Notes: a model not told the origin generated them from the letters alone. A DNA stretch of 64,000 nt from an uncultured Hyphomicrobiales bacterium (GCA_903828145.1 CAIKKY010000007.1:248001-312000), one strand, 5' to 3'. Counted from the first letter of the stretch, positions 1 to 10,909 are shown. Program-made: numbers and translations.

Positions 1-3000
1 TGGGCCGCGTCGCCGAGGAATGGCACGTCCGCTCGCCCAGACTGGCGCCTGCTGCACTGGCCGAGGCCATGCATTTCGTGGCCTGGCTTGCGGATCATCA
101 CTTCACCTTCCTGGGCATGCGCGAATACCGACTGCTGGGCGAAGGCGCGGAGCAGCGTCTGTTGCGCATGCCGGACGGCGATCTTGGCATTCTCGCCGAC
201 GCCAGTGTGCAGGTGTTCCGGCAGGGCGAGACCTGGGTCGAATCGACCCCCCGGCACCTCAATTTCATGGCCGATGCGCAGCCGATCATCGTCACCAAGA
301 CCAATGCGCGCTCCCGTGTGCACCGCCGCGTGCATCTCGATTACATCGGCATCAAACTCTACGGCGACGATGGTCAACCGGCTGGCGAACTCCGCGTCGT
401 CGGCCTGTTCACCGCCTCGGCCATGACAGCGGCGAACGACACCATTCCGCTGCTGCGCCGGAAAATCGCCGACGTGTTAAAGCGCACGGCACTGCCGCCA
501 CACACGGTGCGGGCCAAGGCGCTGGCGCATACGCTCGACACCTGGCCGCGCAGCGAACTGTTCCAGATGAGCGAAACCGAGCTGCTGGAGTTCGCTCCGC
601 TGGCAGCCGAAGTCGCCGCACGGCCGCGGTTGTGTGTGCTGCCGCGCATCGATCCCTTCGATAGTTTCGTATCCGTTCTCGTCTATCTCCCGCGTGATCG
701 ATACGATGCCGATCTGCGCATCCGCATCGGCGAGTTCCTGGCCATCGCCTATCTGGGGCGGGTTTCGGCCTATGATCTTACCTTTCTCGATCCCGATCAG
801 GTGCGGGTGCATTTCATCATCGGGCGGCAGGGCGGAGAAACGCCCCGGCCCCGGCGCGAAGATCTCAATCGCCGGATCAGCGACCTGACCCTCAGCTTTG
901 CTGATCGGCTCAGCGCCGCCGCCCCCACTGACCCGGACATTGTCCAGTTCACCAGCGCATTTCCGTTGGCCTACCAGAAGGTCACCACCATCGAGGAAGC
1001 CCTGGGGGATATCGCCACCATCCGCACCCTCAGCACCGACAACAGCCTTGCTCTGCGGCTGGCGCCACGCATGGATTGGGATAGTGCGACGCGGCTCAAG
1101 GTGTACCACCTCAATGCACCCATTGCCCTGTCGGATCGGGTGCCGATGCTCGAAAACTTCGGCTTTCGCGTTATCGACGAAGTCACGCACACCATCACCG
1201 CCGCCTATGGGCAGGAAACTGTCTTGCACGACATGCTGCTGGACGCCGAGTCACCGCTCGCACTTGGCGACCCGGCTCACACAGCGCGGCTGGAAGCCGC
1301 GATCCTCGCGGTCTGGCGGGGCGAAGCCGATAATGATCCGCTCAACCGCCTGAGCGCCGGGCCCGGGTTGATCTGGACTGAGGTCGAAATCCTGCGGGCC
1401 CTGTGCCACTTCGGCCAGCAGGCGGGGCTCGCGTTCTCGCGCGAAACCATCAAGGCCACGCTGGCGGCTTCACCTGCTGTCGCGCTGGGGCTCATGGGGC
1501 TGATTACCGCCCGCTTTGACCCGCGCTTTACCGGCCAGCGTGAACGCGCCGAAGAGGACGCGCGGCACGCGCTCGACGCTGCCATTGCCGAAACCACAGC
1601 GCTGGAAGCCGATCAGATTTTCCGGCGGCTGGCCAATCTGGTGGATGCGCTGACCCGCACCAACGCGTTCCAGCGCGATCAATCGGGCAGTCGGCGCCCG
1701 GCTCTGGCGCTCAAATTCAACAGCCGGGCCATTGAAGGTCTGCCCGAGCCCCGGCCATTACGCGAGATTTTCGTGCACTCGCCCCGGCTTGAAGGCCTGC
1801 ATATGCGCATGGGGCTGATTGCCCGGGGCGGCATCCGCTGGTCCGACCGGCCCGAGGATTTCCGCACCGAAGTGCTGGCGCTCGCCAAGGCCCAGCACGT
1901 CAAGAATGCCATCATCGTGCCGCGCGGCGCCAAGGGCGCCTTCGTGCCGCGCCTGTTGACGCAAGGCAGCGACCGCGAGGCCCGCGAGCGCGAGGGTGCC
2001 CTGTGCTACCGAATTTTCATTTCGAGCCTGCTCGATGTGACCGACAGCGTGACCGACAAGGGCATTGTCCATCCGCCCGATGTGCTGGTTCGCGATGGCG
2101 ATGACCCCTATTTCGTCGTCGCCGCAGATAAGGGCACATCCGGCTTTTCCGACGCGGCCAATACCATTGCCGAGGCGCGCAGCTTCTGGCTGGGCGATGC
2201 CTTCGCCTCTGGCGGCTCAGCCGGCTATGACCACAAATCCATGGGCATCACCGCCCGCGGCGCCTGGGCGGCGGTGAAGCGCCACTTCCGCGAGCTTGAT
2301 CGCGACATTCAGGCCTCGCCCTTCACCGCCGTGGGCGTGGGCGATATGTCGGGCGATGTGTTCGGCAATGGCATGCTGCTTTCGCCGCAATTGCGGCTGG
2401 TGGCCGCCTTCGACCACCGCGACATCTTCGTCGACCCCGATCCTGATCCGGCGATCAGTTTTGCCGAGCGCGCGCGCCTGTTCACGCTGCCGCGCTCAAG
2501 CTGGCAGGATTACGATCCCGATGCAATTTCCAAAGGCGGCGGCGTCTATTCACGCAGCCTGAAGACCGTCGCCCTGTTTGCCGAGGCCCGCCGCGCGCTG
2601 GGGCTCGGGAGTGAACCCGTATCGCCCAATGATGTCATCCGCGCCATTCTCCGGGCCGAGGTGGATCTCATCTGGTTCGGCGGCATTGGCACCTATGTTC
2701 GTGGCAGCGCCGAAACCGACGCCGCCGTGGGCGACAAAGCCAATGATGGGGTGCGCGTCACCAGCAGCGAGCTGCGGGCCCGCGTCATCGGCGAAGGGGC
2801 CAACCTCGCCATCACCCAGTTGGGCCGCATCGACTATGCGCTGAAGGGCGGCCGTATCAATACCGATGCCATTGATAACTCGGCGGGGGTCAACGCCTCG
2901 GATCTTGAGGTGAACATCAAGATTGCGCTCGGCCCCGCAGTGCGAAAGGGCGAGCTGAACCGGGCCGTACGCGATGAGTTTCTGGCCTCGATGCGCGATG

Positions 3001-4214
3001 AGGTGGCCGAGCTGTGCCTCGCCAATACCGTAGCGCAGACCCGCATGCTGTCCATCGAGAGCTTTCGGGCCGCTGACGCCGTGCCCGAGCACATCGCCCT
3101 GATCGAAGCGCTGGAAGCCACAGGCGAACTGAGCCGACGCGTCGACCGCCTGCCCGAAAACGGTGCCCTGTCCGACCGCGCCCGGTTCGGCGAGGGGCTG
3201 ACCCGGCCCGAACTGGCCCAGCTTCTCGCCCATGCCAAAAACCAGCTTCAGGCCGATCTCCTCGACGATCACCTGCCCGTCGACCCGTTTCTCGGGCGCG
3301 AGCTGTTCCGCTATTTTCCGCCCCGGCTGCGCGAGGCTTTCGCCACGGCGATCAGCACGCACCAGTTGCGCCCTGAAATCATTGCCACCGTCCTCGCCAA
3401 TGGCATGATCAACGCGGGCGGTCCCGCCTTCGCCAACGAGCTGCAACTGGCGACCAGCGCCGCCCCCGGCGCCATTGCACTGGCCTACCTCGCGGCGCGT
3501 GACGTGTTCAGCACCCCGAAGCTGGAAGCCGAGATTGACGCGCTCGACGGTCAGGTGCCTGGGCGCACGCAATTGCTGCTCTACCGCGAGTTGCAGCGCA
3601 CCATCCGCCGCGCAGCGCTCTGGTTCCTGCGCAACGGTAGGTTGGAGGGCGGCGTGCAGTCGATCACCGAGCGCCATGCGCAGGGTCTGGCCGAGGTGAA
3701 ATCGCTTCTACCCGGCCTGTTGACCCCGCGGCTTGAAGCCGGGCTCGCGGCCCGCAGTCGCGCGCTGGAGGCCGAGGGCGTCAGCCCCGTTCTTGCCAGC
3801 CGCTTTGCCGAACTCGCGTCGCTCGCTTTTGCACCCGATATCATGCTGGTGGCCGAGCGCCTGTCGCGGCCCCTGCCCGACGTGGCCGCGAGCTTCTTCG
3901 GCGTGCTCGATCTGTTCGGTCTCGGCACTCTGGCCGACGACGGCCACCGCATCGTCCTGACGGATCGGTTTGATCGCCTGGCGCTCGACCGCGCTCTCGC
4001 CAATCTGCTGCGGGCGCAGCGCGATATCTGCGCCGATGTGCTCAGCTTTACTCCCGGCCCGATGCCCGGCAATCTCAACGCCTGGCGCAACAGTCGGCTG
4101 GAGTCCGTGGCGCGCGCAAGCGACGCCGTGGCCCGGCTGGCGACCGGCGAAATTACCGTGTCGCGCCTGTCGGTTGCGGCCGGGCTCCTGTCCGACCTCG
4201 CGCGCGGCGCCTGA
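1..4214 (+). CDS. gdhB: NAD-specific glutamate dehydrogenase, large type, 5' truncated by window edge
   Basis: This enzyme oxidatively deaminates glutamate to 2-oxoglutarate and ammonium with NAD. The reading frame is open from base 3, so the true start lies before the window; about 1,403 residues are visible and the family is roughly 1,550-1,650 residues. The catalytic dehydrogenase core lies near bases 1800-2950, with GGIRWSDR, the lysine-bearing KNAIIVPRGAKG segment, a Rossmann-type region and NSAGVNASDLEVNIK. The long regions before and after it are the regulatory extensions typical of the large GDH class. The gene runs tail-to-tail into purH with only a few bases between. Family assignment is firm; the symbol is only a common convention. 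Confidence 0.95.
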   Translation, partial: GRVAEEWHVRSPRLAPAALAEAMHFVAWLADHHFTFLGMREYRLLGEGAEQRLLRMPDGDLGILADASVQVFRQGETWVESTPRHLNFMADAQPIIVTKTNARSRVHRRVHLDYIGIKLYGDDGQPAGELRVVGLFTASAMTAANDTIPLLRRKIADVLKRTALPPHTVRAKALAHTLDTWPRSELFQMSETELLEFAPLAAEVAARPRLCVLPRIDPFDSFVSVLVYLPRDRYDADLRIRIGEFLAIAYLGRVSAYDLTFLDPDQVRVHFIIGRQGGETPRPRREDLNRRISDLTLSFADRLSAAAPTDPDIVQFTSAFPLAYQKVTTIEEALGDIATIRTLSTDNSLALRLAPRMDWDSATRLKVYHLNAPIALSDRVPMLENFGFRVIDEVTHTITAAYGQETVLHDMLLDAESPLALGDPAHTARLEAAILAVWRGEADNDPLNRLSAGPGLIWTEVEILRALCHFGQQAGLAFSRETIKATLAASPAVALGLMGLITARFDPRFTGQRERAEEDARHALDAAIAETTALEADQIFRRLANLVDALTRTNAFQRDQSGSRRPALALKFNSRAIEGLPEPRPLREIFVHSPRLEGLHMRMGLIARGGIRWSDRPEDFRTEVLALAKAQHVKNAIIVPRGAKGAFVPRLLTQGSDREAREREGALCYRIFISSLLDVTDSVTDKGIVHPPDVLVRDGDDPYFVVAADKGTSGFSDAANTIAEARSFWLGDAFASGGSAGYDHKSMGITARGAWAAVKRHFRELDRDIQASPFTAVGVGDMSGDVFGNGMLLSPQLRLVAAFDHRDIFVDPDPDPAISFAERARLFTLPRSSWQDYDPDAISKGGGVYSRSLKTVALFAEARRALGLGSEPVSPNDVIRAILRAEVDLIWFGGIGTYVRGSAETDAAVGDKANDGVRVTSSELRARVIGEGANLAITQLGRIDYALKGGRINTDAIDNSAGVNASDLEVNIKIALGPAVRKGELNRAVRDEFLASMRDEVAELCLANTVAQTRMLSIESFRAADAVPEHIALIEALEATGELSRRVDRLPENGALSDRARFGEGLTRPELAQLLAHAKNQLQADLLDDHLPVDPFLGRELFRYFPPRLREAFATAISTHQLRPEIIATVLANGMINAGGPAFANELQLATSAAPGAIALAYLAARDVFSTPKLEAEIDALDGQVPGRTQLLLYRELQRTIRRAALWFLRNGRLEGGVQSITERHAQGLAEVKSLLPGLLTPRLEAGLAARSRALEAEGVSPVLASRFAELASLAFAPDIMLVAERLSRPLPDVAASFFGVLDLFGLGTLADDGHRIVLTDRFDRLALDRALANLLRAQRDICADVLSFTPGPMPGNLNAWRNSRLESVARASDAVARLATGEITVSRLSVAAGLLSDLARGA

Positions 4215-4219
4215 TCCGC

Positions 4220-5803
<1,584 letters not shown>

Positions 5804-5900
5804 CGAACCCTCCCTGCTGGTCACTCGGCTGCTAACACGCGCGCCGGGGATTGCAAATGCCGGGTTGCTGCATGGGAGCCCTGATAAACAGACAGGGGAA

Positions 5901-5929
5901 CGGGCCCGCACCTCCCTGTTGCGGGCCCG
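5901..5929 (-). terminator. Strong GC-rich hairpin, probable terminator of the collagen-like gene
   Basis: A perfect 10-base stem (CGGGCCCGCA pairing with TGCGGGCCCG) closes a 9-base loop, about 20 bases past the stop of the collagen-like gene and about 100 bases before the purH start on the same strand. There is no clear T-run after it on the minus strand, so intrinsic termination is probable but not certain. Confidence 0.55.
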
Positions 5930-5950
5930 CTCTCGTCTTCGGCGTGCGGG

Positions 5951-6502
5951 CTAGTTGCCGCTCGGACCGACGGGGCCCGGAATGCCCTGTATGCCCTGCG
6001 GTCCTGCTGGCCCTTTCGGCCCCGGTGCACCCTGTGGGCCCTGCGGTCCAATCGGACCGGCCGGACCAGCGCTGCCCTTGGGACCGGCCACACCAGCGGG
6101 GCCAGCCGGACCAGTTGCACCGGCGGGGCCCGCAGGACCCGCAGGACCTGCCGCGCCCTTAGGACCAGCGGGGCCAGCCGGACCAGCCGGCCCGACAGCA
6201 CCTGCCGCCCCGGCTTCACCCGGCGAGCCTGCAGGACCGGCCGGGCCCGCTTTGCCCGCTGCCCCGGCGTCGCCTTTGTCACCTTTGTCGCCCTTATCGC
6301 CCTTGTCACCCTTTTCGCCAGCGGGGCCGGGCGTAAGTTCGAGGGCGGACAAGCGGGCATCAATCTGCTGGGCATTGATGCCGCCAAACAGGGCGAGCAC
6401 CTGGCCGCGGCTGATTCCGTTCCAGATAATCAGAATTGCAAACAACAGCACTGCCCCGATCAGGCCGGGCAACAGGCTGTCCCTGAACCAGTTCTTCGTC
6501 AT
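5951..6502 (-). CDS. Membrane-anchored collagen-like protein (Gly-X-Y repeats)
   Basis: This 183-residue protein has a short N-terminal cytoplasmic tail, one hydrophobic helix (about residues 10-27), a short linker containing [14 protein letters not shown] that could nucleate a coil, and then 41 uninterrupted Gly-X-Y triplets reaching to the C-terminus (GPSGN). The repeats begin with a charged GEK/GDK block and continue with GPA-rich triplets. No globular domain follows. I infer a type II membrane protein that exposes a trimeric collagen-like rod on the periplasmic side. The ATG at 6502 follows AGGAGG by 11 bases; an in-frame GTG four codons earlier (6514) overlaps the ribosome site and is less likely. 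Bacterial collagen-like proteins act in surface structure or adhesion; no specific role can be assigned here. Codon use is shaped by glycine, proline and alanine. Confidence 0.85.
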   Translation of the reverse strand: MTKNWFRDSLLPGLIGAVLLFAILIIWNGISRGQVLALFGGINAQQIDARLSALELTPGPAGEKGDKGDKGDKGDKGDAGAAGKAGPAGPAGSPGEAGAAGAVGPAGPAGPAGPKGAAGPAGPAGPAGATGPAGPAGVAGPKGSAGPAGPIGPQGPQGAPGPKGPAGPQGIQGIPGPVGPSGN

Positions 6503-6592
6503 GGTCGCATTCACCTCCTCGCGCTGCGCCCAACTGAACGCTGTGGCGTATACGGTATAATGCGTAGCATGAATCGCGCGAGGGAACAGGGG

Positions 6593-6910
6593 CTATTGAT
6601 GCGCCCCGAACAGCCTGCTGAGCGCCGCAGCCAGAAGCAGGGCGCGATCGGCGGGAACCAGCACCCGGCGCCGCCCGGCACCCTGTTCAGCCACGAGGTT
6701 TCGCACAAGCAGCGAGTGGACATGCCGGTAAACCGTTGAGCGTCCCATGGTCTGGGAGCGCGTCAGGTCGCCCATGCGGGCCGGGTTTCCCTGCGACTGA
6801 CCGGCGACAATGGCGTCGAACACTTTGCGCTCATTGCGGTCGAGATCGCCTAGGCCATAGAGGCGTTGCAGCCGGATCACTGCGGCAAAGAGCGCAGCAT
6901 GGGCGGTCAT
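6593..6910 (-). CDS. Small winged-helix (MarR-like) DNA-binding regulator
   Basis: The 105-residue product resembles a single winged-helix domain. A dimerisation-like helix at the N-terminus is followed by LDRNERKVFDAIV, a turn, the recognition-helix region TRSQTMGRSTVYRHVHSLL and a basic wing VAEQGAGRRRVLVP. This is the layout of MarR- or IclR-type helix-turn-helix domains without a ligand domain. The ATG overlaps the stop of the upstream gene in a TGATG arrangement, so the two are translationally coupled; a GTG nine bases earlier is an alternative. A natural target is the palindrome in front of the operon. The exact family is not certain. Confidence 0.7.
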   Translation of the reverse strand: MTAHAALFAAVIRLQRLYGLGDLDRNERKVFDAIVAGQSQGNPARMGDLTRSQTMGRSTVYRHVHSLLVRNLVAEQGAGRRRVLVPADRALLLAAALSRLFGAHQ

Positions 6911-7200
6911 CACCGCCACCAGGTCAGCCTGTCGGTTGAAACGGCCTGTACATCATCGGTGTCGCAAATGCGGGCCAAGCGGCCCAGGGCCGCCTCGAGT
7001 TTACCGCGCAGCGCCCGATGCACATCCTCGGCCGACATGCCCGGCTCAACGTGGGTGTAAAACTCCATCTTCAGATCATGCGCAATCGGCTTGCCGTCGA
7101 TGATCTCACCGGCATCCACACCGAACACGGCTCGAATCCGATCCGGTTTGCGCGGATCAGGCGCGAGTTCCAAAAGCCTGATCGCTTTCACGTCCAACAT
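6910..7200 (-). CDS. Conserved-looking protein of unknown function, first gene of a two-gene regulator operon
   Basis: I do not recognise this 96-residue soluble protein. It contains LDVKAIRLLELAPDP, a central GVDAGEIIDGKPIAHDLKMEF stretch and a helical C-terminal half ending in DRLTWWR; there is no signal peptide or membrane segment. The ATG at 7200 follows a G-rich GGGGGGAT site; a TTG five codons earlier is less likely. It directly precedes and overlaps a winged-helix regulator, and a 25-base interrupted palindrome lies about 60 bases upstream, so it may be an effector-binding or accessory partner of that regulator. That role is inference. Confidence 0.65.
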   Translation of the reverse strand: MLDVKAIRLLELAPDPRKPDRIRAVFGVDAGEIIDGKPIAHDLKMEFYTHVEPGMSAEDVHRALRGKLEAALGRLARICDTDDVQAVSTDRLTWWR

Positions 7201-7261
7201 GACGGATCCCCCCAAGGAGCCCGCCTTTACTCTCGTGTTCGTGCCGTTAAACTTTTACGGG

Positions 7262-7286
7262 GTACAACTTTACTGTAAATGCGTAC
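7262..7286. promoter_or_regulatory. 25-base interrupted palindrome, candidate operator
   Basis: The sequence has the symmetrical form GTAC-N3-TTTAC-T-GTAAA-N3-GTAC. It sits in an AT-richer gap upstream of the two-gene unit that ends in a winged-helix regulator. Its symmetry and spacing suit binding by a dimeric regulator, so autoregulation is a reasonable inference. No clear -35/-10 pair could be fixed around it. Confidence 0.5.
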
Positions 7287-7363
7287 CTAAAAGGCAAACA
7301 CGCTTCGTGGTTTGGCTAATATTGCGCAACCGTCCTGAATTTGAACGCTACTAAATTTCGACG

Positions 7364-7975
7364 TCATGCCAGGGGCTGGCGGATGACCGTCTTCAGTTTG
7401 TCTGGGGCCACGCGTCGAGGATCGTTCAGATAGATTTCATGATGCTTACCCGCCAGCGACTTGCCCGCCTGTGCAATGAATGCATGAAGCGCGGCAATCG
7501 TCTCGGCCTCCTGCGCCCAGGGGCCGACATAGAGCACCTGCGCCGCCGGACCTTCGGCAAAGGTTTCAAACCGCACGGCACCCAGTGTCGCCGCATTCAC
7601 CTTGGCCGCCGCTTTCGCCCGCGCTGTGTCCACCATAGCGGCAGTCACCAAATCGGGCTGCACGATCAGCGCGGTCCAGCGCCAGTTGGCCCGATCGCCT
7701 TTGGCAAAAGCTGCCATATCATCGGCCCACCACAGGCTTTCGAGCGGCATCACCGACCAATCCACTGGCGGCGTTGCCGCCTTGCCCATGAATTTCAGTG
7801 TGTAGCTCAGCGTGTAAAGCGCGCCGATTGCATCGGCATACGCCCTGGACGTTGCGGGATCGCCCACCCCATCGATCATCAGCGCCTTAAGCGGCGGCAC
7901 CTCCACCAGCTCCATCCGCCCGGCCTTGGGCGCGTAGAGCTGCTTCAGCGTTTTCTTGAGGTCCAGTTTGTCCAT
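7364..7975 (-). CDS. GyrI-like small-molecule-binding domain protein
   Basis: The 203-residue protein resembles stand-alone GyrI-like/AraC effector-binding domain proteins. The pattern starts DKLDLKKTLKQLY and includes VEVPPLKALMIDGVGDP, YALSYTLKF-like strands (here LYTLSYTLKFMGK), WSVMPLESLWW, RWTALIVQPDLV and the C-terminal HHEIYLNDPRRVAPDKLKT. Such proteins bind or sometimes hydrolyse small hydrophobic or cationic molecules. I chose the ATG at 7975 because the family begins there; 47 further upstream codons are open but arginine-rich and unlike the family. It is a single-gene unit beside a tRNA. Confidence 0.75.
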   Translation of the reverse strand: MDKLDLKKTLKQLYAPKAGRMELVEVPPLKALMIDGVGDPATSRAYADAIGALYTLSYTLKFMGKAATPPVDWSVMPLESLWWADDMAAFAKGDRANWRWTALIVQPDLVTAAMVDTARAKAAAKVNAATLGAVRFETFAEGPAAQVLYVGPWAQEAETIAALHAFIAQAGKSLAGKHHEIYLNDPRRVAPDKLKTVIRQPLA

Positions 7976-8105
7976 AGCGCCATCCACCCTCGTCCTTCCC
8001 CATGAACGCACGAGCGCAACCGCCCGCCGTTGATCGAGGTCAAACCGAACACGAGCCGGGCGTGGCCCAGCCCTGGGCGAAACTGGACTACAGGGAGAAA
8101 ACAGG

Positions 8106-8181
8106 TGGTGCCGCATGCCGGATTCGAACCAGCGACCCCCTCATTACGAATGAGATGCTCTACCGACTGAGCTAATGCGGC
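8106..8181 (-). tRNA. tRNA-Thr (anticodon CGT)
   Basis: The minus strand folds as a complete cloverleaf: acceptor stem GCCGCAT/ATGCGGC, D-arm GCTC...GAGC, an anticodon stem closing the loop TTCGTAA with anticodon CGT (reads ACG, threonine), and a T-arm GCTGG-TTCGAAT-CCGGC. The 3' CCA is encoded (ACCA at the end). No integrase or duplicated 3' end is seen nearby. Confidence 0.96.
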
Positions 8182-8254
8182 CCGGCGCGCCGGGGCGCGC
8201 TGAAAGGATCGGGCGGTTCATACCCTCAGCATCGGGGAGAAGCAAGACCCGCAA

Positions 8255-9634
8255 TCAGGCATCCGGCGCGGCAAGCGGCATGGCGGGTCTGGCGAGCGAC
8301 TCGGGCGCAGCAGGGCGCTCGGGTGCATCGAAGGGCGCCACGCGCACGGCCACGGCACTGGCCGGAACCCGCCACTCGAACGCATCAAGCTTGCCGGAAA
8401 CCGGCGATACCGGCTCCCATTCCGGCGCGGTGATGCCATCGGCGGTCCAGCACGGATCGCGCGGGGCACGCTGGCTGCGGCTGCGCCAATCCTGCGCCTT
8501 GCCCACATCGCCCGATTGACCGTCTTCAATTTCCGACATCAACAGGCACACGCCCTGCGTGGGGTTCTGGCTGGAAAAGCCCAGCAGCGCCTGCCGCGCC
8601 AGCGTCCAGTCGAAGGCATCAATCGCGGCCCGCGCCAGCACCAGCGCGCTGGCGCGGTTGGGCGGCGGCAGATCGACCAGTTCCTGGATACGCCGCACGC
8701 GATCCACGGCGGAACTGCCCGGCTGCACATTGGCGAACAGCGCCGCGACATCGGGATGCGAGGTGGCGCGCCACACGCGCCGCAGCAGGCTCATGGCTTT
8801 GCGCGTATCGCGGCGGTTGATGTAGATGCGGGCGGCAATCAGCGTGGCGGGCACGAAATTGGCGTCGAGCTTCAGCGCGCTGAGCGCATGCTCGAGCGCT
8901 GCATTGGGATCATGCCCTTCAGCGACGCGGGCCTGCGCGGCTTCGACCACGGCCAGCCGACGCCGCTTGCGCAGCCGATCGTCGCGCGTCAGCGTCGGGT
9001 CATCGAGCACCATGGCCTTGGCTTCGTCCCAACGCCCGGCGCGCGTCAACTCATCGAATACGGCTTCGCGCGCCCACGGGGCCTGCGCCGAGATTTCCAG
9101 CGCCTTTTGGGCAAAGCTCAGCGCCGCATCGAAGCGGCCTTGGGCGCGGGACTGGTCATAGAGGCCCGACAGCGCCGCAATCGCAGTTTTGCGGTTGGAA
9201 ATCAGCGCGCGGTAATGCTCACGCGCCGAATGCATATCGCCCACGGCCAGATCGGCACGAGCCTCAAGCAGCTGCGCCGCAGCATTTTTGGGCAGATTGT
9301 CCTGCGCCTCACGCGCCAGCAGCCGGGCCCGGTTGGCATCGCCCGATTGCAGCGCGATGAAGCCATCGGACAGCGCGGCATAGCCCAGATCCTTGCGCCG
9401 CTCGCGGGCGCGCCGGGCGAGGTAATAGGGTGCCCCGATGATGCGCTTCAGCACACCCCAGACGAAGATGAACGCCACAAGACCGAGAATCAGCAGGAAG
9501 GCCGCAACCCCCAGCCGGGGCTGCAGGCGGTAGCCGAGCATTTCCACCGTCAGCGTGCCGGGCAGGCCGATGAGCCAGGCGATACCCGCCGTCACCAGCA
9601 GGCTGACAATCAACCATTGGGCGAGACGGATCAC
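8255..9634 (-). CDS. hemY: HemY-type membrane protein with TPR-like repeats
   Basis: The 459-residue protein has two N-terminal membrane helices (about residues 5-25 and 42-65), the HemY_N signature around PYYLARRARERRKDLGYAAL, and a cytoplasmic or periplasmic helical-repeat region of TPR type with LEARADLAVGDMHSAREHYR. An alanine/proline-rich tail ends the protein. This is the alphaproteobacterial 'HemY' associated with haem genes, distinct from the oxygen-dependent protoporphyrinogen oxidase of the same name; its biochemical role is not established. Its ATG overlaps the stop of the mitofilin-like gene by four bases, making it the last gene of the hemC-hemD-mitofilin-hemY operon. Confidence 0.88.
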   Translation of the reverse strand: MIRLAQWLIVSLLVTAGIAWLIGLPGTLTVEMLGYRLQPRLGVAAFLLILGLVAFIFVWGVLKRIIGAPYYLARRARERRKDLGYAALSDGFIALQSGDANRARLLAREAQDNLPKNAAAQLLEARADLAVGDMHSAREHYRALISNRKTAIAALSGLYDQSRAQGRFDAALSFAQKALEISAQAPWAREAVFDELTRAGRWDEAKAMVLDDPTLTRDDRLRKRRRLAVVEAAQARVAEGHDPNAALEHALSALKLDANFVPATLIAARIYINRRDTRKAMSLLRRVWRATSHPDVAALFANVQPGSSAVDRVRRIQELVDLPPPNRASALVLARAAIDAFDWTLARQALLGFSSQNPTQGVCLLMSEIEDGQSGDVGKAQDWRSRSQRAPRDPCWTADGITAPEWEPVSPVSGKLDAFEWRVPASAVAVRVAPFDAPERPAAPESLARPAMPLAAPDA

Positions 9635-10887
9635 GGGCTGGTCTCCGCGGCCGGGGCCAAGGCATCACGACGCAGGGCCCCGATGAAATCCTGCGCAGCG
9701 GCGAGGTTCGCTACATCGGCCGCGACCGGACCGGCGGCAAGACGCATCGGCTCAGGCAATTGGCTGAAAAGCGCCGAGCTCGTAGCCCAATCGCCACGCG
9801 CCGCCGCTGTTTCGAGCCGCGCCACGAGCGCCTCGGGCGTATCGCCCGGCACATCCCCGGCAGGCCGAAGCGCCACGAGGCCTTTCAGCCAGTCGAGACC
9901 ATCCTGAACCACGTCGCCCGACGCGGCATTACCGCGCTTGGCCAACATGTCGGGCACCGCCGCGCTGACCCGCGCCGCCACGCTGGCGGGGGCCGGCAAG
10001 CCGGTTTCGGCAGCGGCAGCGAGCGCATCGGGCACCATCAGCGTGGGCAGCAGCGGCTTGAGGCTGGCCAGCTCACCGGCAAAGGGCCGCCCGAAGGCAA
10101 AGGCACTATCCAGCGCGCTGACGAGCAAGGGCAGGCGCACCGCCGCACTCACTTCACCCTCGGCGAGGCTCGGGGCCCGTGCGGCCAACGCCTGTTTGAG
10201 GGTCTCGACCTCTGCCTTCAGCGCCGCAAGATCAGCGGAGGGCGCAACAGCGGCAGCGGGTCGGGTTTCCAGGCTTAGAAGCCGCTGATCCAGTTCGGTG
10301 ACTTTGGCGGTGAGCGCCGAGGCATCGGGGCTTGAGGCCCCGGCGCCGAGAGCGGCAATCTGGGTTTCCAGCGCACCGATCCGCTGATCGGTGGGACCGA
10401 GATCAACCACCGCCGGCACCGGCATATCCGCAATGGCCGCCTTGGCTGCCGAGAGACCAGCCGTCAGGGCTTCGCTCGTCGATTGCAGGCCCGCGCTGGT
10501 TGTGCGGCCCTGCTCTTCCACCGCATCGAGACGCTGGCTGACCCGATCGAGCACCGTGGCCAGCGCATCGAGCCGTGGCGCGGGGTCGGCAATCTGCGGT
10601 CGGGCATCGGGCAAGGGCACAAGGCGCACCGCGCTATAGGTGAGCGCTGTGCCCAGCAACGCGCCCGCGACAGTAGCAATCGAGATCGCGCTCCAGGGCA
10701 TGGCGAGCCGTGCCTGCGGCCGAGGCGGCATTTTTGGCGGCTCCTGAGCTCCAGCGCGCGACTTCGCCTGCGGGCGCGTGGGCGCGTCAGCGGCTTCCGG
10801 GCTCGGTTGCCCCGGCTGCGGGTCCGCTGATCGGGCCTTCAGGTCGATAACCGGGGGCTTCACCGGTCCTACTTTGCGCTCAGCCAT
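9631..10887 (-). CDS. Mitofilin/COG4223-family inner-membrane protein
   Basis: The 418-residue protein begins with a proline-rich cytoplasmic segment, then one membrane helix (about residues 65-90), a coiled-coil region of alanine/leucine heptads (about 95-230), and a C-terminal helical domain with SALDSAFAFGRPFAGEL, which is the mitofilin-like signature. Alphaproteobacterial mitofilin homologues are encoded in haem operons and are implicated in inner-membrane organisation; in this position between hemD and hemY the family call is strong. The start ATG is followed by a typical MAERK N-terminus. Confidence 0.85.
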   Translation of the reverse strand: MAERKVGPVKPPVIDLKARSADPQPGQPSPEAADAPTRPQAKSRAGAQEPPKMPPRPQARLAMPWSAISIATVAGALLGTALTYSAVRLVPLPDARPQIADPAPRLDALATVLDRVSQRLDAVEEQGRTTSAGLQSTSEALTAGLSAAKAAIADMPVPAVVDLGPTDQRIGALETQIAALGAGASSPDASALTAKVTELDQRLLSLETRPAAAVAPSADLAALKAEVETLKQALAARAPSLAEGEVSAAVRLPLLVSALDSAFAFGRPFAGELASLKPLLPTLMVPDALAAAAETGLPAPASVAARVSAAVPDMLAKRGNAASGDVVQDGLDWLKGLVALRPAGDVPGDTPEALVARLETAAARGDWATSSALFSQLPEPMRLAAGPVAADVANLAAAQDFIGALRRDALAPAAETSP

Positions 10888-10909
10888 GCCTGGGCACCTT
10901 TTTGTTCAT

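Noticed and set aside
5955-6560. Plus-strand open frame of 201 residues rich in Gly and Pro opposite the collagen-like gene
   Set aside because: The GGN/CCN repeats of the collagen gene read as Gly-Pro codons on both strands, giving a mirror frame. The minus-strand frame has a good ribosome site and membrane helix; the plus frame has neither.
6556-6561. TATAAT on the plus strand as a promoter
   Set aside because: No convincing -35 at the right distance and no gene follows on that strand; the minus strand carries the nearby gene.
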